A DNA stretch of 64,000 nucleotides, taken from contig CANMUP010000004.1 of the NCBI GenBank assembly GCA_947501105.1, forward strand, positions 124,001-188,000, read 5' to 3'. Within the stretch, counting starts at the first letter, position 1. Each line of letters starts with the position of its first letter. This DNA is from an uncultured Flaviramulus sp. GTDB taxonomy: Bacteria; Bacteroidota; Bacteroidia; Flavobacteriales; Flavobacteriaceae. The notes beneath the pieces are model-generated. The model was given only the letters and a program-made list of their open reading frames with translations, did no database searches and was not told the DNA's origin. Positions 37,231 to 46,047 of this stretch are shown here, piece by piece. The translations under genes were made by a program, and so were the position numbers.

Positions 37231-39141
37231 TTATTCTTTTTTAATTAGTGCTACTTTTGCGTTATCTTGTTTTGAAACTTCTTTATAAAACTTTCTAAAA
37301 TTGCTATAATCTTCTTTAGGAAATTCACCATCGTTAACAATAAACTCTCTTTTATAAACTAGCGTATTTTCATCTTTAGCAATTACCTCTGCTACATAAT
37401 TTCCAAACTTGTTTTCAATTACTTTTTTATTTGGTAATGATTCTATTTTATAATCTTTTGGTAATGCTATCACAACCTCATCAATGTCCTTAAAGCCTCT
37501 CTTTATTTTTAATGGCAATTTTCTGTTTCTATATCGGTCTGGAATATGTGTGTTTCTGTTTAATGCATTAACCGTTAAAAGCATTCTATTCGCAACAACT
37601 TTAGGGTAGTTTGAAGCTTTAAAATTTATAGTTTCGTTAAACACAATGCTATCTTTATCATTCTCAATACTCATGCTATTAATAACCACATTATTAATAT
37701 ACCTCCAACGTTTTTTATAGCCTTCATCCAAATCTCTTTCTGTTTCAGACTCTAACCAGTATTTATTATCATACTGAATTCCTTTAGATTCAATTTTGAC
37801 TTCTACATCAATACTTCCTTCATTAGATACAATATAATTCCCTTTAATAATTTGAGTGTTTTCTTCAGTAATATATTTTTTTGTGTGTTTAATTTCTCCG
37901 CCATCTGGAGTAATTACTAATACATCTCTATCGTCTGTAAAATCACCAATAAAACCAAATGGCAGTTTTTGACTTGTGCACTCAAGCCAAACCGTATCGT
38001 TATCATTTGGAATAGAAAGAATAACATGGTTACCTTGAATTGATGTAAAATCTTGCTCAATATTCCTTTGAGAATTCCCCGCGTAAACCACACTATAATT
38101 AGACTCAATATTTGCTGATTTTAAAAGTGCCATAGTATAATTTGTTAAGGCCTTACAATCTCCATAGCCTAATTTATCCACTTCTGAAGCATTAAAAGGT
38201 TTCCAACCTCCAATACCAACTTGTACACTTATATACCTAACTTTATCTTGAACGTATTGATATATTTTTTTTGCTTTATCAATGTTATTGCTTTCATCTT
38301 TTACCAAATTTTGAATGTCTTTAATTGTACTTTCTGGTAAATCATGAGTAACTTTAATTAAATCATGATACATCCATTTAGCAAAATCATCCCAATTTTC
38401 AACAACAGTATGAACCCCTTCTAAAGTAAATTGTTTTGAAGCAAACAATACTTTTGGAGCAAAAGCAACCATGGACGGGCTATAATCTTCTGGTTTGTAT
38501 GCAGCTAGGTTTTTAGCTTTATAAAAAACACTTCCAGTACCAATTTCTTTTTCTACATCTAACCCTTCAATGTTTTTTTCTTTTTTTCTGATAGTAATGT
38601 TCTCAGGGGAATTTATTGTGTAAGAGCTTGTTTCTACACTAACAAAATAATCATCAATTGGTACAAATGAAGGAATAAAAGCTGTATTACTAGTAATAGT
38701 TTCGTAATTGAACTCAATAGTATATGGATAATTAATAGCCGTATACTCTAAATATTTGACTCTTGAATCTGAATATAAAGTCCCACCGCCTACAGCGCTA
38801 ACATCTTTAAAGTCATTCTTTTTTATTTTTTTTATTTCATTACCTAATGCATCAAAGGCTAATACTTCAAGTGTTTTTATTTTTACATTTTTGTCATAAT
38901 GTACATAAGCATCAATAGTTTTATTTCCCTGTTTATTTAATACAGTTATAATCCTTTTTTCTTTAACAGACATTTCGCTAGAAGATTTTAACGAAACAAA
39001 AACCTCATTAAGCCTTACAACTGCATTAGCATTTTTCTTTAAATCTTCAGGAATCGTTAAACTGGAATATAGATTGTCTTGAGAAAAAATGGTTAGTGTT
39101 ACGAATAGCATTAAAATACTCGTAATGGGCTTTAATATCAT
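37231..39141 (-). CDS. DUF3857/transglutaminase-like protein, catalytic Cys present
   Basis: Secreted protein of 636 residues with a signal peptide to about residue 20 (LTIFSQ). The DUF3857 domain (YLEYTAINYPYTIEFNYETI) is followed by a transglutaminase core with VRYISVQVGIGGWKP, GYGDCKALTNYTMALL (Cys near residue 327) and GNHVILSI (His). A beta-rich tail follows. Substrate unknown; probably periplasmic or outer-membrane associated. First of a three-gene run with the Cys-less paralogue and the MazG-like gene. Confidence 0.87.
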   Translation of the reverse strand: MILKPITSILMLFVTLTIFSQDNLYSSLTIPEDLKKNANAVVRLNEVFVSLKSSSEMSVKEKRIITVLNKQGNKTIDAYVHYDKNVKIKTLEVLAFDALGNEIKKIKKNDFKDVSAVGGGTLYSDSRVKYLEYTAINYPYTIEFNYETITSNTAFIPSFVPIDDYFVSVETSSYTINSPENITIRKKEKNIEGLDVEKEIGTGSVFYKAKNLAAYKPEDYSPSMVAFAPKVLFASKQFTLEGVHTVVENWDDFAKWMYHDLIKVTHDLPESTIKDIQNLVKDESNNIDKAKKIYQYVQDKVRYISVQVGIGGWKPFNASEVDKLGYGDCKALTNYTMALLKSANIESNYSVVYAGNSQRNIEQDFTSIQGNHVILSIPNDNDTVWLECTSQKLPFGFIGDFTDDRDVLVITPDGGEIKHTKKYITEENTQIIKGNYIVSNEGSIDVEVKIESKGIQYDNKYWLESETERDLDEGYKKRWRYINNVVINSMSIENDKDSIVFNETINFKASNYPKVVANRMLLTVNALNRNTHIPDRYRNRKLPLKIKRGFKDIDEVVIALPKDYKIESLPNKKVIENKFGNYVAEVIAKDENTLVYKREFIVNDGEFPKEDYSNFRKFYKEVSKQDNAKVALIKKE

Positions 39142-39227
39142 GGTTTATTTTTTAAACAAGATTAAAAAAGATAAATGTATAGGAATATAATTGTTACTAA
39201 TATGAGAAAAGTCATATTCTCTAAAAA

Positions 39228-39746
39228 TTACTCTTTCACATTTTTAATTAAAATTCTTACAGCTAATATAAAAAAACATGGGAGAATCACATACTTTATT
39301 TCGCTAAAAACGACTTGTAAACCCCACTCAGAAAAAAATTCACTTACTCCAATAGGAGATACTTTAATTCCTCTAAAAGGGAAGAAAAATCGATTATTAT
39401 TAAACGGAATTAAAAAACCAACACCTTTACCCCCAGAGGTCATCGCATCTAAAATTCCGTGAGACAATGTTGATAAAAAAATAACCAGAAACCATATCAG
39501 CTTATTCTTTTTACCTACTGTAAGCATTAAAAAAAGAGCCCATAAAACCGCAAAAATAATGGAGTGTGTAAAACCTCTATGCCCTAAAGGATGCACATAT
39601 GAAATACCAAATTCAAAACCTATAACATCAAAATCTGGTAATATGGTTGAGAAAATTGCAAGTAATAATAACAATCTACCATTCTTTTTATCGATGAGTT
39701 TTGAGATCGTAAATCCAACTGCACTATGTCCAAAAATTGATGCCAA
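39228..39746 (-). CDS. YdjM-family membrane-bound metal-dependent hydrolase-like protein
   Basis: 172 residues with four or five hydrophobic segments. It has the YdjM pattern: MASIFGHSAVGF, FSTILPDFDVIGF, LGHRGFTHSIIFAVLWAL and LSTLSHGILDAMTSGGKG. The His/Asp residues are complete. The start is TTG (39744-39746), placed directly after the dtd stop (TAA-TTG), and is supported by the conserved MASxxGH N-terminus. No internal ATG would retain the motif. Confidence 0.87.
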   Translation of the reverse strand: MASIFGHSAVGFTISKLIDKKNGRLLLLLAIFSTILPDFDVIGFEFGISYVHPLGHRGFTHSIIFAVLWALFLMLTVGKKNKLIWFLVIFLSTLSHGILDAMTSGGKGVGFLIPFNNNRFFFPFRGIKVSPIGVSEFFSEWGLQVVFSEIKYVILPCFFILAVRILIKNVKE

Positions 39747-40199
39747 TTATTCTTTGCTTTTAGAATCGATTATAATGGTTACTGGGCCATCATTAAGCAG
39801 TTCTACTTTCATATCTGCACCAAACTCACCTGTTTGAACTGGCTTACCTAAGCTTAATTCTAGTTGGTTTACAAAAATTTTATATAACGGAATTGCGATA
39901 TCTGGTTTTGAAGCTTTAATATAACTTGGTCTGTTTCCTTTTTTAGTTGAAGCGTGCAATGTAAATTGACTAACAACAATAATATCTCCGCTTACATCAA
40001 GAACCGATTTATTCATCACTTCATTTTCGTCTCCAAAAACACGAAGATTTACTACTTTATTGGTTAGCCATTTAATATCTTCTTGAGAGTCTTCGTTTAC
40101 AATTCCTAAAAGCACTAATAATCCGTTTTTGATGGATGCTACTTTTTTATCTTGGATAGTAACACTAGCTTTTGAAACTCTTTGTATAACAACTTTCAT
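39747..40199 (-). CDS. dtd: D-aminoacyl-tRNA deacylase
   Basis: Proofreading enzyme that removes D-amino acids (and Gly from tRNA-Ala). 150 residues with MKVVIQRVSKASV, GLLVLLGI, VVSQFTLHASTKKGNRPSYI (SQFTL motif) and the C-terminal GAFGADMKVELLNDGPVT-type block, here GEFGADMKVELLNDGPVT (GxxGxxM...NDGPVT). All catalytic-loop features are intact. The YdjM gene starts immediately after its stop codon. Confidence 0.96.
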   Translation of the reverse strand: MKVVIQRVSKASVTIQDKKVASIKNGLLVLLGIVNEDSQEDIKWLTNKVVNLRVFGDENEVMNKSVLDVSGDIIVVSQFTLHASTKKGNRPSYIKASKPDIAIPLYKIFVNQLELSLGKPVQTGEFGADMKVELLNDGPVTIIIDSKSKE

Positions 40200-40211
40200 T
40201 ATAAATTAGCC

Positions 40212-41372
40212 TTAATTGAAAATAAGATTTTTAGAAATAATTTTATAATGAATCCCTTCATAAGCCTTTTCATTACCTGCTTCATATAAAACTAAAATAT
40301 TCCCGTTTTTTAATTCTGTAAGATCAGAATAAGCTGAATGCGATTTATATATAGGAATCTTTTTGTTCCAACTTAAACCATCATCATTACTTATTGAAAG
40401 TGTCATATTAACTCTTGCAATTGAATCTGCAGGGTTAGTAAATAACAAAATATTTTTTGCTTTATTTTGAACAGATAATAACGCGCCTTGGCACCTTGGC
40501 TCTGGTAATTCGGTATCAAATTTTTGATTAATCCATGTATCACCTCCATTTTTACTAATCGCAGTTTGTCTAGATTTAATGGCTTCTCTGTTATAATTGC
40601 GCATATTAAGTAGTAAATCGCCATTGGTTAATTCTGCTATTGTACATTCATTTACTTGATCGGCAGGAGTACTTCCCCCAAGTTTCCATGAAACCCCATG
40701 ATCATCTGAATAAAAAACGTGTGAATAGTATTTTTTTGTTTCTTTTTCAATATGATCGCAAGGAATTACCAATCTTCCTTTATAAATCCCTTTTTTTAAT
40801 TGAATACCATGTACTGGTCCCGTTGCATACCAAGACCAATTGGGTTTTTTAGTACTAGCCGTAATATTTTTTGGGTCAGACCATGTTTCTCCATCATCGG
40901 TAGATATTAAATGATATACTAATCTGTCGTCAATACTTGTCCCGTTAATAATTTCTGATTCGTGGTCTTCTCCATTATTCCAAGTGACAAGCAGATGAAC
41001 ATTCCCTGTTTCAGTATCTACTACTGGTGCTGGGTTTCCACAAACATTAGCTTCATCGTTCCAAATTATTTTGATATTACTCCATGTAACGCCATTATCT
41101 ACAGACTTTTTCATTACAAGATCAATATCACCTGTATCTGAACATCCAGATTTTCGAGCTTCGCTAAAAGCTAAAACAGCTCCATTATTAGTAGTTACAA
41201 TAGCTGGTATTCTATAACAAGCATAACCATCTTCGCCTTGCTTAAACAGTGTGTTTAAACTGAGGGAATCCTTAGTTTCTTCAACAATTTGATTTTCTGG
41301 TTTTTCAGCTTTTTTGTTCAAACAGCTTACAGTCAGTAACAAAGTGAGAAGACATGCAAAATAATTTTTCAT
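40212..41372 (-). CDS. Sialidase-like lipoprotein (GH33-type BNR propeller)
   Basis: Lipoprotein signal TVSC (Cys17). CYRIPAIVTT holds the Arg of the catalytic triad. Five Asp-box repeats follow: SVDNGVTW, STDDGETW, SDDHGVSW, SKNGGDTW and SNDDGLSW. NECTIAEL supplies the nucleophile-assisting Glu, NMRNYNRE and EPRCQGALL further Arg residues, and YSDLTEL the catalytic Tyr. The layout matches exo-alpha-sialidases. It may act on sialic acid or a related sugar; no sialic acid catabolism genes are nearby. It lies 12 bases before dtd. Confidence 0.85.
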   Translation of the reverse strand: MKNYFACLLTLLLTVSCLNKKAEKPENQIVEETKDSLSLNTLFKQGEDGYACYRIPAIVTTNNGAVLAFSEARKSGCSDTGDIDLVMKKSVDNGVTWSNIKIIWNDEANVCGNPAPVVDTETGNVHLLVTWNNGEDHESEIINGTSIDDRLVYHLISTDDGETWSDPKNITASTKKPNWSWYATGPVHGIQLKKGIYKGRLVIPCDHIEKETKKYYSHVFYSDDHGVSWKLGGSTPADQVNECTIAELTNGDLLLNMRNYNREAIKSRQTAISKNGGDTWINQKFDTELPEPRCQGALLSVQNKAKNILLFTNPADSIARVNMTLSISNDDGLSWNKKIPIYKSHSAYSDLTELKNGNILVLYEAGNEKAYEGIHYKIISKNLIFN

Positions 41373-41408
41373 CTATTATAAATTATTTTAATTCGACAAA
41401 ATGGTTAA

Positions 41409-42359
41409 TTATCCCTTTTCCCAATTATCAGTTCTATAATGTTCATCTTCGCCTTCAATAATTTGTAAGTAGCTTCGGTAACGCGAAAACGCTATCTCGT
41501 CACTATCTAGAGCTTTTTTTATAGCACATTTTGGTTCTTTGGTATGCAAACAATTATTGAATTTGCAATCTTGTTTTAATTTAAATATTTCAGGGAAATA
41601 ATCGCCTACTTCCTCTTTATCCATATCTACAACTCCAAAGCCTTTTATTCCTGGGGTATCAATAATTTTAGCATCAAAACTTAAATCGAACATTTCTGCA
41701 AAAGTAGTAGTATGTTGCCCTTGCATATGTTGAGTTGAAATTTCTTTGGTTTTGATATTTAACGAAGGTTCAATAGCATTTACAAGTGTAGATTTACCCA
41801 CACCAGAATGCCCCGAAAACATACTTACTTTACCAAGCATTAAGGACTTCACCTTATCAACATTTTTACCTGTTACAGCTGATACGCCTATACATTCGTA
41901 ACCAATTTTCCTGTACACATGTGCTAAATATTTTACTTCATTTAGCGTGTCTTCGTCATATGTATCAATCTTATTAAATAACAATATGGTTTTTATAGAA
42001 TATGCTTCAGCAGTTACTAAAAACCGATCGATAAAACTGGTTAATGTTGGCGGGTTATTTATGGTTATCATTAAAAAGACCAGATCGATATTTGCCGAAA
42101 TAATATGTGTTTGTTTAGATAGGTTTACCGATTTTCTAACAATATAATTAGTTCTTTCTTGAATATTATGAATAATCCCTGATTCCTGATCATTGTCTGT
42201 TTCTAATTCAAAATCTACTATATCACCTACAGCAATAGGGTTTGTGCTCTTAATACCTTTTAAGCGAAACTTCCCTTTTATACGGCATTTGTACATCTCA
42301 CCTAATTCGGTTTTAACTGAATACCAACTACCTGTAGATTTATAAACGCGTCCTGTCAT
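41409..42359 (-). CDS. rsgA: Ribosome small-subunit-dependent GTPase A
   Basis: Late 30S assembly GTPase. An N-terminal OB fold (GRVYKSTGSWYSVKTELGEM) is followed by a circularly permuted GTPase: G4 FNKID, G1 GHSGVGKSTL and G3 DTPGIKGFG. A C-terminal zinc site CKFNNCLHTKEPKC follows. The start at 42359 (MTGRVYKSTG) matches the family. An in-frame ATG at 42401 would add 14 unusual residues, and a -7-like TACTTTTG at 42368-42375 lies between the two candidates. Confidence 0.95.
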   Translation of the reverse strand: MTGRVYKSTGSWYSVKTELGEMYKCRIKGKFRLKGIKSTNPIAVGDIVDFELETDNDQESGIIHNIQERTNYIVRKSVNLSKQTHIISANIDLVFLMITINNPPTLTSFIDRFLVTAEAYSIKTILLFNKIDTYDEDTLNEVKYLAHVYRKIGYECIGVSAVTGKNVDKVKSLMLGKVSMFSGHSGVGKSTLVNAIEPSLNIKTKEISTQHMQGQHTTTFAEMFDLSFDAKIIDTPGIKGFGVVDMDKEEVGDYFPEIFKLKQDCKFNNCLHTKEPKCAIKKALDSDEIAFSRYRSYLQIIEGEDEHYRTDNWEKG

Positions 42360-42406
42360 AACTTTTTCAAAAGTAAAACTAAAAAATATTTTTTTTGGCA
42401 TAGATA

Positions 42407-42434
42407 TTGGTTAATCTTGTCATTATTAATTTTA
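42407..42434 (+). promoter_or_regulatory. Promoter-like pair before the small secreted protein
   Basis: TTG (42407-42409), 17 bases, TAATTTTA (42427-42434), which is one base off TAnnTTTG. The start codon at 42450 follows 15 bases later. Confidence 0.4.
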
Positions 42435-42449
42435 ATCAAAATCAACAAC

Positions 42450-42899
42450 ATGAAAAAATTATTTATTGTTTTGGCTATTAGCCTTTTTGCATTTTTTGAT
42501 GCAAGTGCTCAAGTACAGTACAAAGTTATTACTAGTGTAGAATCTATTGTCCCTAGTGGCTTAGGCCGTTCTAGGATTATTAGCGCTAACGAAGAAAAAG
42601 ATTATAAGCAGTACACTTCAACGCAAACTGAGGAGGATAAAACACGTAATAAATCTAAACGTGGAGACATAAGAGTTAAAGGCTTTGATGAAACTAAATT
42701 ATTAAACTTCTTTAATCTTGGTGGTATTCGTTTTCAAAATATTGCAGCTAATGATGCTTTAATCACTTCTAAAATTAATACTATGATTGAAGAAGGTTGG
42801 GAACTTGCTTTTGTAACAAGTGCTGTAGAAAGTGCAGGAAAAGGTGATAATCAAGGTATTTTTATAACACGATATATTTTTAAAAGAAATAAAGAATAA
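42450..42899 (+). CDS. Small secreted protein of unknown function
   Basis: 149 residues from the ATG at 42450. A TTG-started extension to 42417 is unlikely because the signal peptide MKKLFIVLAISLFAFFDASA begins at 42450. The mature part is mostly charged (EDKTRNKSKRGDIRVKG) with a second half NTMIEEGWELAFVTSAVES and IFITRYIFKR, reminiscent of short Bacteroidota secreted proteins with a DUF4177-like beta/alpha hairpin. No confident family. It ends at a strong bidirectional terminator. Confidence 0.7.
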   Translation: MKKLFIVLAISLFAFFDASAQVQYKVITSVESIVPSGLGRSRIISANEEKDYKQYTSTQTEEDKTRNKSKRGDIRVKGFDETKLLNFFNLGGIRFQNIAANDALITSKINTMIEEGWELAFVTSAVESAGKGDNQGIFITRYIFKRNKE

Positions 42900-42910
42900 T
42901 TTTTTTATAA

Positions 42911-42942
42911 AAAAAATGCCTCACAATTGTGAGGCATTTTTT
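42911..42942. terminator. Bidirectional intrinsic terminator
   Basis: A perfect 16-bp inverted repeat (42911-42926 with 42927-42942, core ATGCCTCACAA) with A-run on the left and T-run on the right. It serves the plus-strand small secreted protein and the minus-strand aromatic operon, whose last stop is at 42954. Confidence 0.9.
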
Positions 42943-42953
42943 GTTTATGCATT

Positions 42954-44036
42954 TTATCCGTTAATTATCTTTTCTTGATGGTTGATTGATTCTTGATGAA
43001 TAGCTTTAAACATTTTTAAAATAAATTCTTCACTTAATCCTTTAGAATCTCCTTCTAAAACCATTTTACCTAAAATCTCATTCCAACGTTTAGATTGTAA
43101 TACTGCTACATTTTTACTCTTTTTCAGAACTCCAATACCATCAGCAGCTTTCATACGTTTCCCAAGTAATTCAATAATTTGATTATCCACTACATCAATC
43201 TGTGCTCTTAAATTATTTAGCGCATTTGTATAATCTGCTTCTCCATCTGTAGTTTTTCTAATTTTAAGATCTATCATCATCTGTATCAAAGCTTTTGGTG
43301 TAACCTGTTGTGCTGCATCACTCCATGCATTATCTGGATCGTAATGTGTTTCAATCATTAAACCATCAAAATTTAAATCTAACGCTTCTTGAGACACTTC
43401 AAAAACCATATCTCTTTTACCTGTAATATGCGAAGGGTCGTTTATTAATGGTAAATCAGGGAATTTATTTTGAAATTCAATAGCCAATTGCCATTCTGGA
43501 ATATTACGATATTTCGATTTTTCGTATGTAGAAAACCCTCTATGAATAGCACCTAAATTTTTAACACCTGCAGTATATAATCTCTCAATACCACCTAACC
43601 ATAAGGCTAAATCTGGATTTACAGGGTTTTTTACCAACACAGTTTTATCAGTTCCTTGTAAGGCGTCAGCAATTTCTTGCATTATAAATGGACTCACCGT
43701 TGAGCGTGCTCCAATCCATAATAAATCGACATCATGCTCTAAAGCCAATTTCACATGAGCTGCATTAGCAACTTCTGTACAGGTTTTCATTCCTGTTTCT
43801 TCTTTTACTTTCTGTAACCATTTTAAACCTAAAGCACCAACGCCTTCAAACATTCCCGGACGTGTTCTTGGTTTCCAAATACCTGCTCTAAAATAATTAA
43901 CATCGGTATCTTTAAGCTCGTGTGCTATTTTTAAAACTTGTTCTTCGGTTTCTGCGCTACATGGTCCAGCAATTACTAATGGATGATCTAATTTTAAATC
44001 ATCTAACCATGTTCTCATTTCTTTTTTGTTTTCCAT
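42954..44036 (-). CDS. Bifunctional DAHP synthase / chorismate mutase
   Basis: 360 residues. The N-terminal part (about 15-260) is a class I-beta type 3-deoxy-7-phosphoheptulonate synthase: VIAGPCSAETEEQV, FRAGIWKPRTRPGMFEG, LLWIGARSTVSPF, VKNPVNPDLALW and PLINDPSHITGKR. The C-terminal 85 residues are an AroQ-type chorismate mutase (LRAQIDVVDNQIIELLGKRM; VLQSKRWNEILG). It thus feeds chorismate and commits it to Phe/Tyr. Last gene of the attenuated operon, 11 bases after tyrA. Confidence 0.95.
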   Translation of the reverse strand: MENKKEMRTWLDDLKLDHPLVIAGPCSAETEEQVLKIAHELKDTDVNYFRAGIWKPRTRPGMFEGVGALGLKWLQKVKEETGMKTCTEVANAAHVKLALEHDVDLLWIGARSTVSPFIMQEIADALQGTDKTVLVKNPVNPDLALWLGGIERLYTAGVKNLGAIHRGFSTYEKSKYRNIPEWQLAIEFQNKFPDLPLINDPSHITGKRDMVFEVSQEALDLNFDGLMIETHYDPDNAWSDAAQQVTPKALIQMMIDLKIRKTTDGEADYTNALNNLRAQIDVVDNQIIELLGKRMKAADGIGVLKKSKNVAVLQSKRWNEILGKMVLEGDSKGLSEEFILKMFKAIHQESINHQEKIING

Positions 44037-44047
44037 AATTTTACTAC

Positions 44048-44899
44048 TTAACTAATTCCGTTTAAAATATCTTTTATATGATTGGTATCTTTCATTTCGC
44101 TAAAAATGGCATCAAAATCATCTTGTTTCATTAACTCTTTAAAATGCGTAAGATTTGTAATATACTCTTCTAATGTCTCTATAACATTGGTTTTATTTTG
44201 TTTAAAAATAGGCGTCCACATTTCTGGCGAACTCTTAGCTAATCTAACAGTTGATTCAAATCCACTGCCAGCCATATCAAAAATATCGCGCTCATTTTTT
44301 TCTTTTTCAATTACTGTTTTACCTAGCATGAACGAACTAATATGAGATAAATGCGACATATAAGCAATATGCTTATCGTGAGCTTCAGGGTTCATGTATC
44401 GAATACGCATCCCTATATCGGTAAAGATCTTTAATGCTTTTTCTTGAAGCTTAAATGTTGTTTTTTCAACCTCACAAATAATATTTGTTTTACCTATAAA
44501 CAAACCTGGAATCGCTGCGCTTGGTCCAGAATGCTCTGTTCCTGCAATAGGGTGCATTGCTAAAAAATTTCTTCGTTTAGGATGGTTTTCAACTACTTTA
44601 CAAATATCTACTTTTGTTGACCCTGCATCTACAACCAGTCCGTTATCCGAAATTTTATCTAAAATGGTTGGTAATAATTTTACGGTTGCGTCTACAGGAA
44701 TAGACACAATAATCAAGTCTGCATTTTCAATATCATCTAATGTGGCCTTTTTATCAATTAAATTAAGTGATAATGCTTGATTTAGTGTTGAATCTTTTCT
44801 ACTAATACCGTGAATAATCGTACTTGGATTATTTTTTTTAATATCTATAGCAAGACTACCTCCTATTAAACCAACTCCTATTATATATATATTCTTCAT
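44048..44899 (-). CDS. tyrA: Prephenate dehydrogenase
   Basis: NAD(P)-dependent oxidation of prephenate to 4-hydroxyphenylpyruvate. IIGVGLIGGSLA is the dinucleotide loop; HPIAGTEHSGPSAA and HIAYMSHLSHISSFML carry catalytic histidines. The start at 44899 (MKNIYIIGVG) is chosen because the frame's upstream extension to 44950 runs into the aminotransferase gene and lacks homology. The aminotransferase stop lies two bases upstream (TAA-GT-ATG). Confidence 0.94.
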   Translation of the reverse strand: MKNIYIIGVGLIGGSLAIDIKKNNPSTIIHGISRKDSTLNQALSLNLIDKKATLDDIENADLIIVSIPVDATVKLLPTILDKISDNGLVVDAGSTKVDICKVVENHPKRRNFLAMHPIAGTEHSGPSAAIPGLFIGKTNIICEVEKTTFKLQEKALKIFTDIGMRIRYMNPEAHDKHIAYMSHLSHISSFMLGKTVIEKEKNERDIFDMAGSGFESTVRLAKSSPEMWTPIFKQNKTNVIETLEEYITNLTHFKELMKQDDFDAIFSEMKDTNHIKDILNGIS

Positions 44900-44901
44900 A
44901 C

Positions 44902-46047
44902 TTATTTTAATCTTGCTAATGCTTTCTCTAAAACTTCGGTTGAGGCACATAAAGAAAATCTTATATAACCTTCTCCCTGAGTTCCAAAAATTGTTCCAGG
45001 GGTTATAAAAATATGGCTCTCTTTAAGGGTTAAATCTATAAATTCTTCCGCTTTTACAAATGCTGGCAATTTAGCCCAAACAAAAAGTCCTGTGGCAGTT
45101 TTATCATAGGTACAATTTAATGCGTCGGCTAATTTCCAAACTAAATCTCGTCGTTGTTTATAAACACTATTTAATGTAACAAACCACATTTTAGAACATT
45201 TTAATGCCTCTATAGCTCCTTTTTGAATTCCGTAAAACATTCCTGAATCCATATTACTTTTTACCTTTAAAACATTTTTTATATGTTCATTATTTCCAAC
45301 TAGCATACCAACACGCCAACCTGCCATATTAAACGTTTTACTTAAAGAATTAAGTTCTAAACACACCTCTTTCGCTCCCTCAATTTCTAATATACTTTTA
45401 GGGTTATTATTCAAAATAAAACTATAAGGATTATCATTTACAATTAAAATATTGTTTCGCTTTGCAAAGGCAACTAAATCTTGAAATAAGTATTTATTAG
45501 GCTTTGCTCCTGTTGGCATATGCGGATAATTAACCCACATCAGTTTTACTTTACTTAGATCAGATTTTTCTAAGCTTTTCAAATCTGGTAGCCAATTATT
45601 AGCAGCATCCAAATCATAAAAAATAGGGTTTGCTCCTACTAATTTTGTTACCGATTGGTAGGTAGGATATCCTGGGTTAGGAATTAACACTTCATCACCT
45701 TCATTTAAATATGCCATTGAAATATGCATAATACCTTCTTTACTTCCCATTAAAGGTAAAATTTCAGTATTAGCGCTTAAATTGACCAAAAAATGTTCTT
45801 TATAAAAACCTGAGATTGCTTCTCTTAATTCAGGAAGTCCTTGGTAACTTTGATATTTATGCGCAGATGGATTTAACAACCCTTCTGTTAAAGCTTCAAC
45901 TACTTTTTGGGGCGGTTGTAAGTCTGGACTGCCAATACCCAAATTAATAATAGGTTTACCACTAGCAATAAGCAAATTAACCTCTCTTAATTTTTTTGAA
46001 AAGTAATATTCTTCTACGGTATGCAATCTGTTAGCAACTTCAATCAT
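44902..46047 (-). CDS. Class I/II PLP-dependent aminotransferase (probable aromatic/aspartate type)
   Basis: 381 residues, fold type I. GIGSPDLQPPQKVVEAL, GSKEGIMHISMAYL, NPGYPTYQSVTKLVGA, WVNYPHMPTGAKP, and the PLP lysine in LNSLSKTFNMAGWRVGML, with the C-terminal substrate Arg in YIRFSLC. It lies between pheA and tyrA, with a four-base ATGA overlap with pheA. This suggests it transaminates prephenate, phenylpyruvate or hydroxyphenylpyruvate. Exact specificity cannot be read. Confidence 0.9.
   Translation of the reverse strand: MIEVANRLHTVEEYYFSKKLREVNLLIASGKPIINLGIGSPDLQPPQKVVEALTEGLLNPSAHKYQSYQGLPELREAISGFYKEHFLVNLSANTEILPLMGSKEGIMHISMAYLNEGDEVLIPNPGYPTYQSVTKLVGANPIFYDLDAANNWLPDLKSLEKSDLSKVKLMWVNYPHMPTGAKPNKYLFQDLVAFAKRNNILIVNDNPYSFILNNNPKSILEIEGAKEVCLELNSLSKTFNMAGWRVGMLVGNNEHIKNVLKVKSNMDSGMFYGIQKGAIEALKCSKMWFVTLNSVYKQRRDLVWKLADALNCTYDKTATGLFVWAKLPAFVKAEEFIDLTLKESHIFITPGTIFGTQGEGYIRFSLCASTEVLEKALARLK

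Noticed and set aside
39175-39462. Plus-strand 95-codon frame opposite the YdjM gene
   Set aside because: Antisense shadow of a gene with clear family motifs.
42360-42401. N-terminal extension of rsgA from ATG 42401
   Set aside because: The 14 added residues are absent from the family, whose start is MTG plus the OB-fold motif, and a -7-like box lies within the extension.
44900-44950. N-terminal extension of tyrA from 44950
   Set aside because: It overlaps the end of the aminotransferase gene and precedes the Rossmann start MKNIYIIGVG at 44899.
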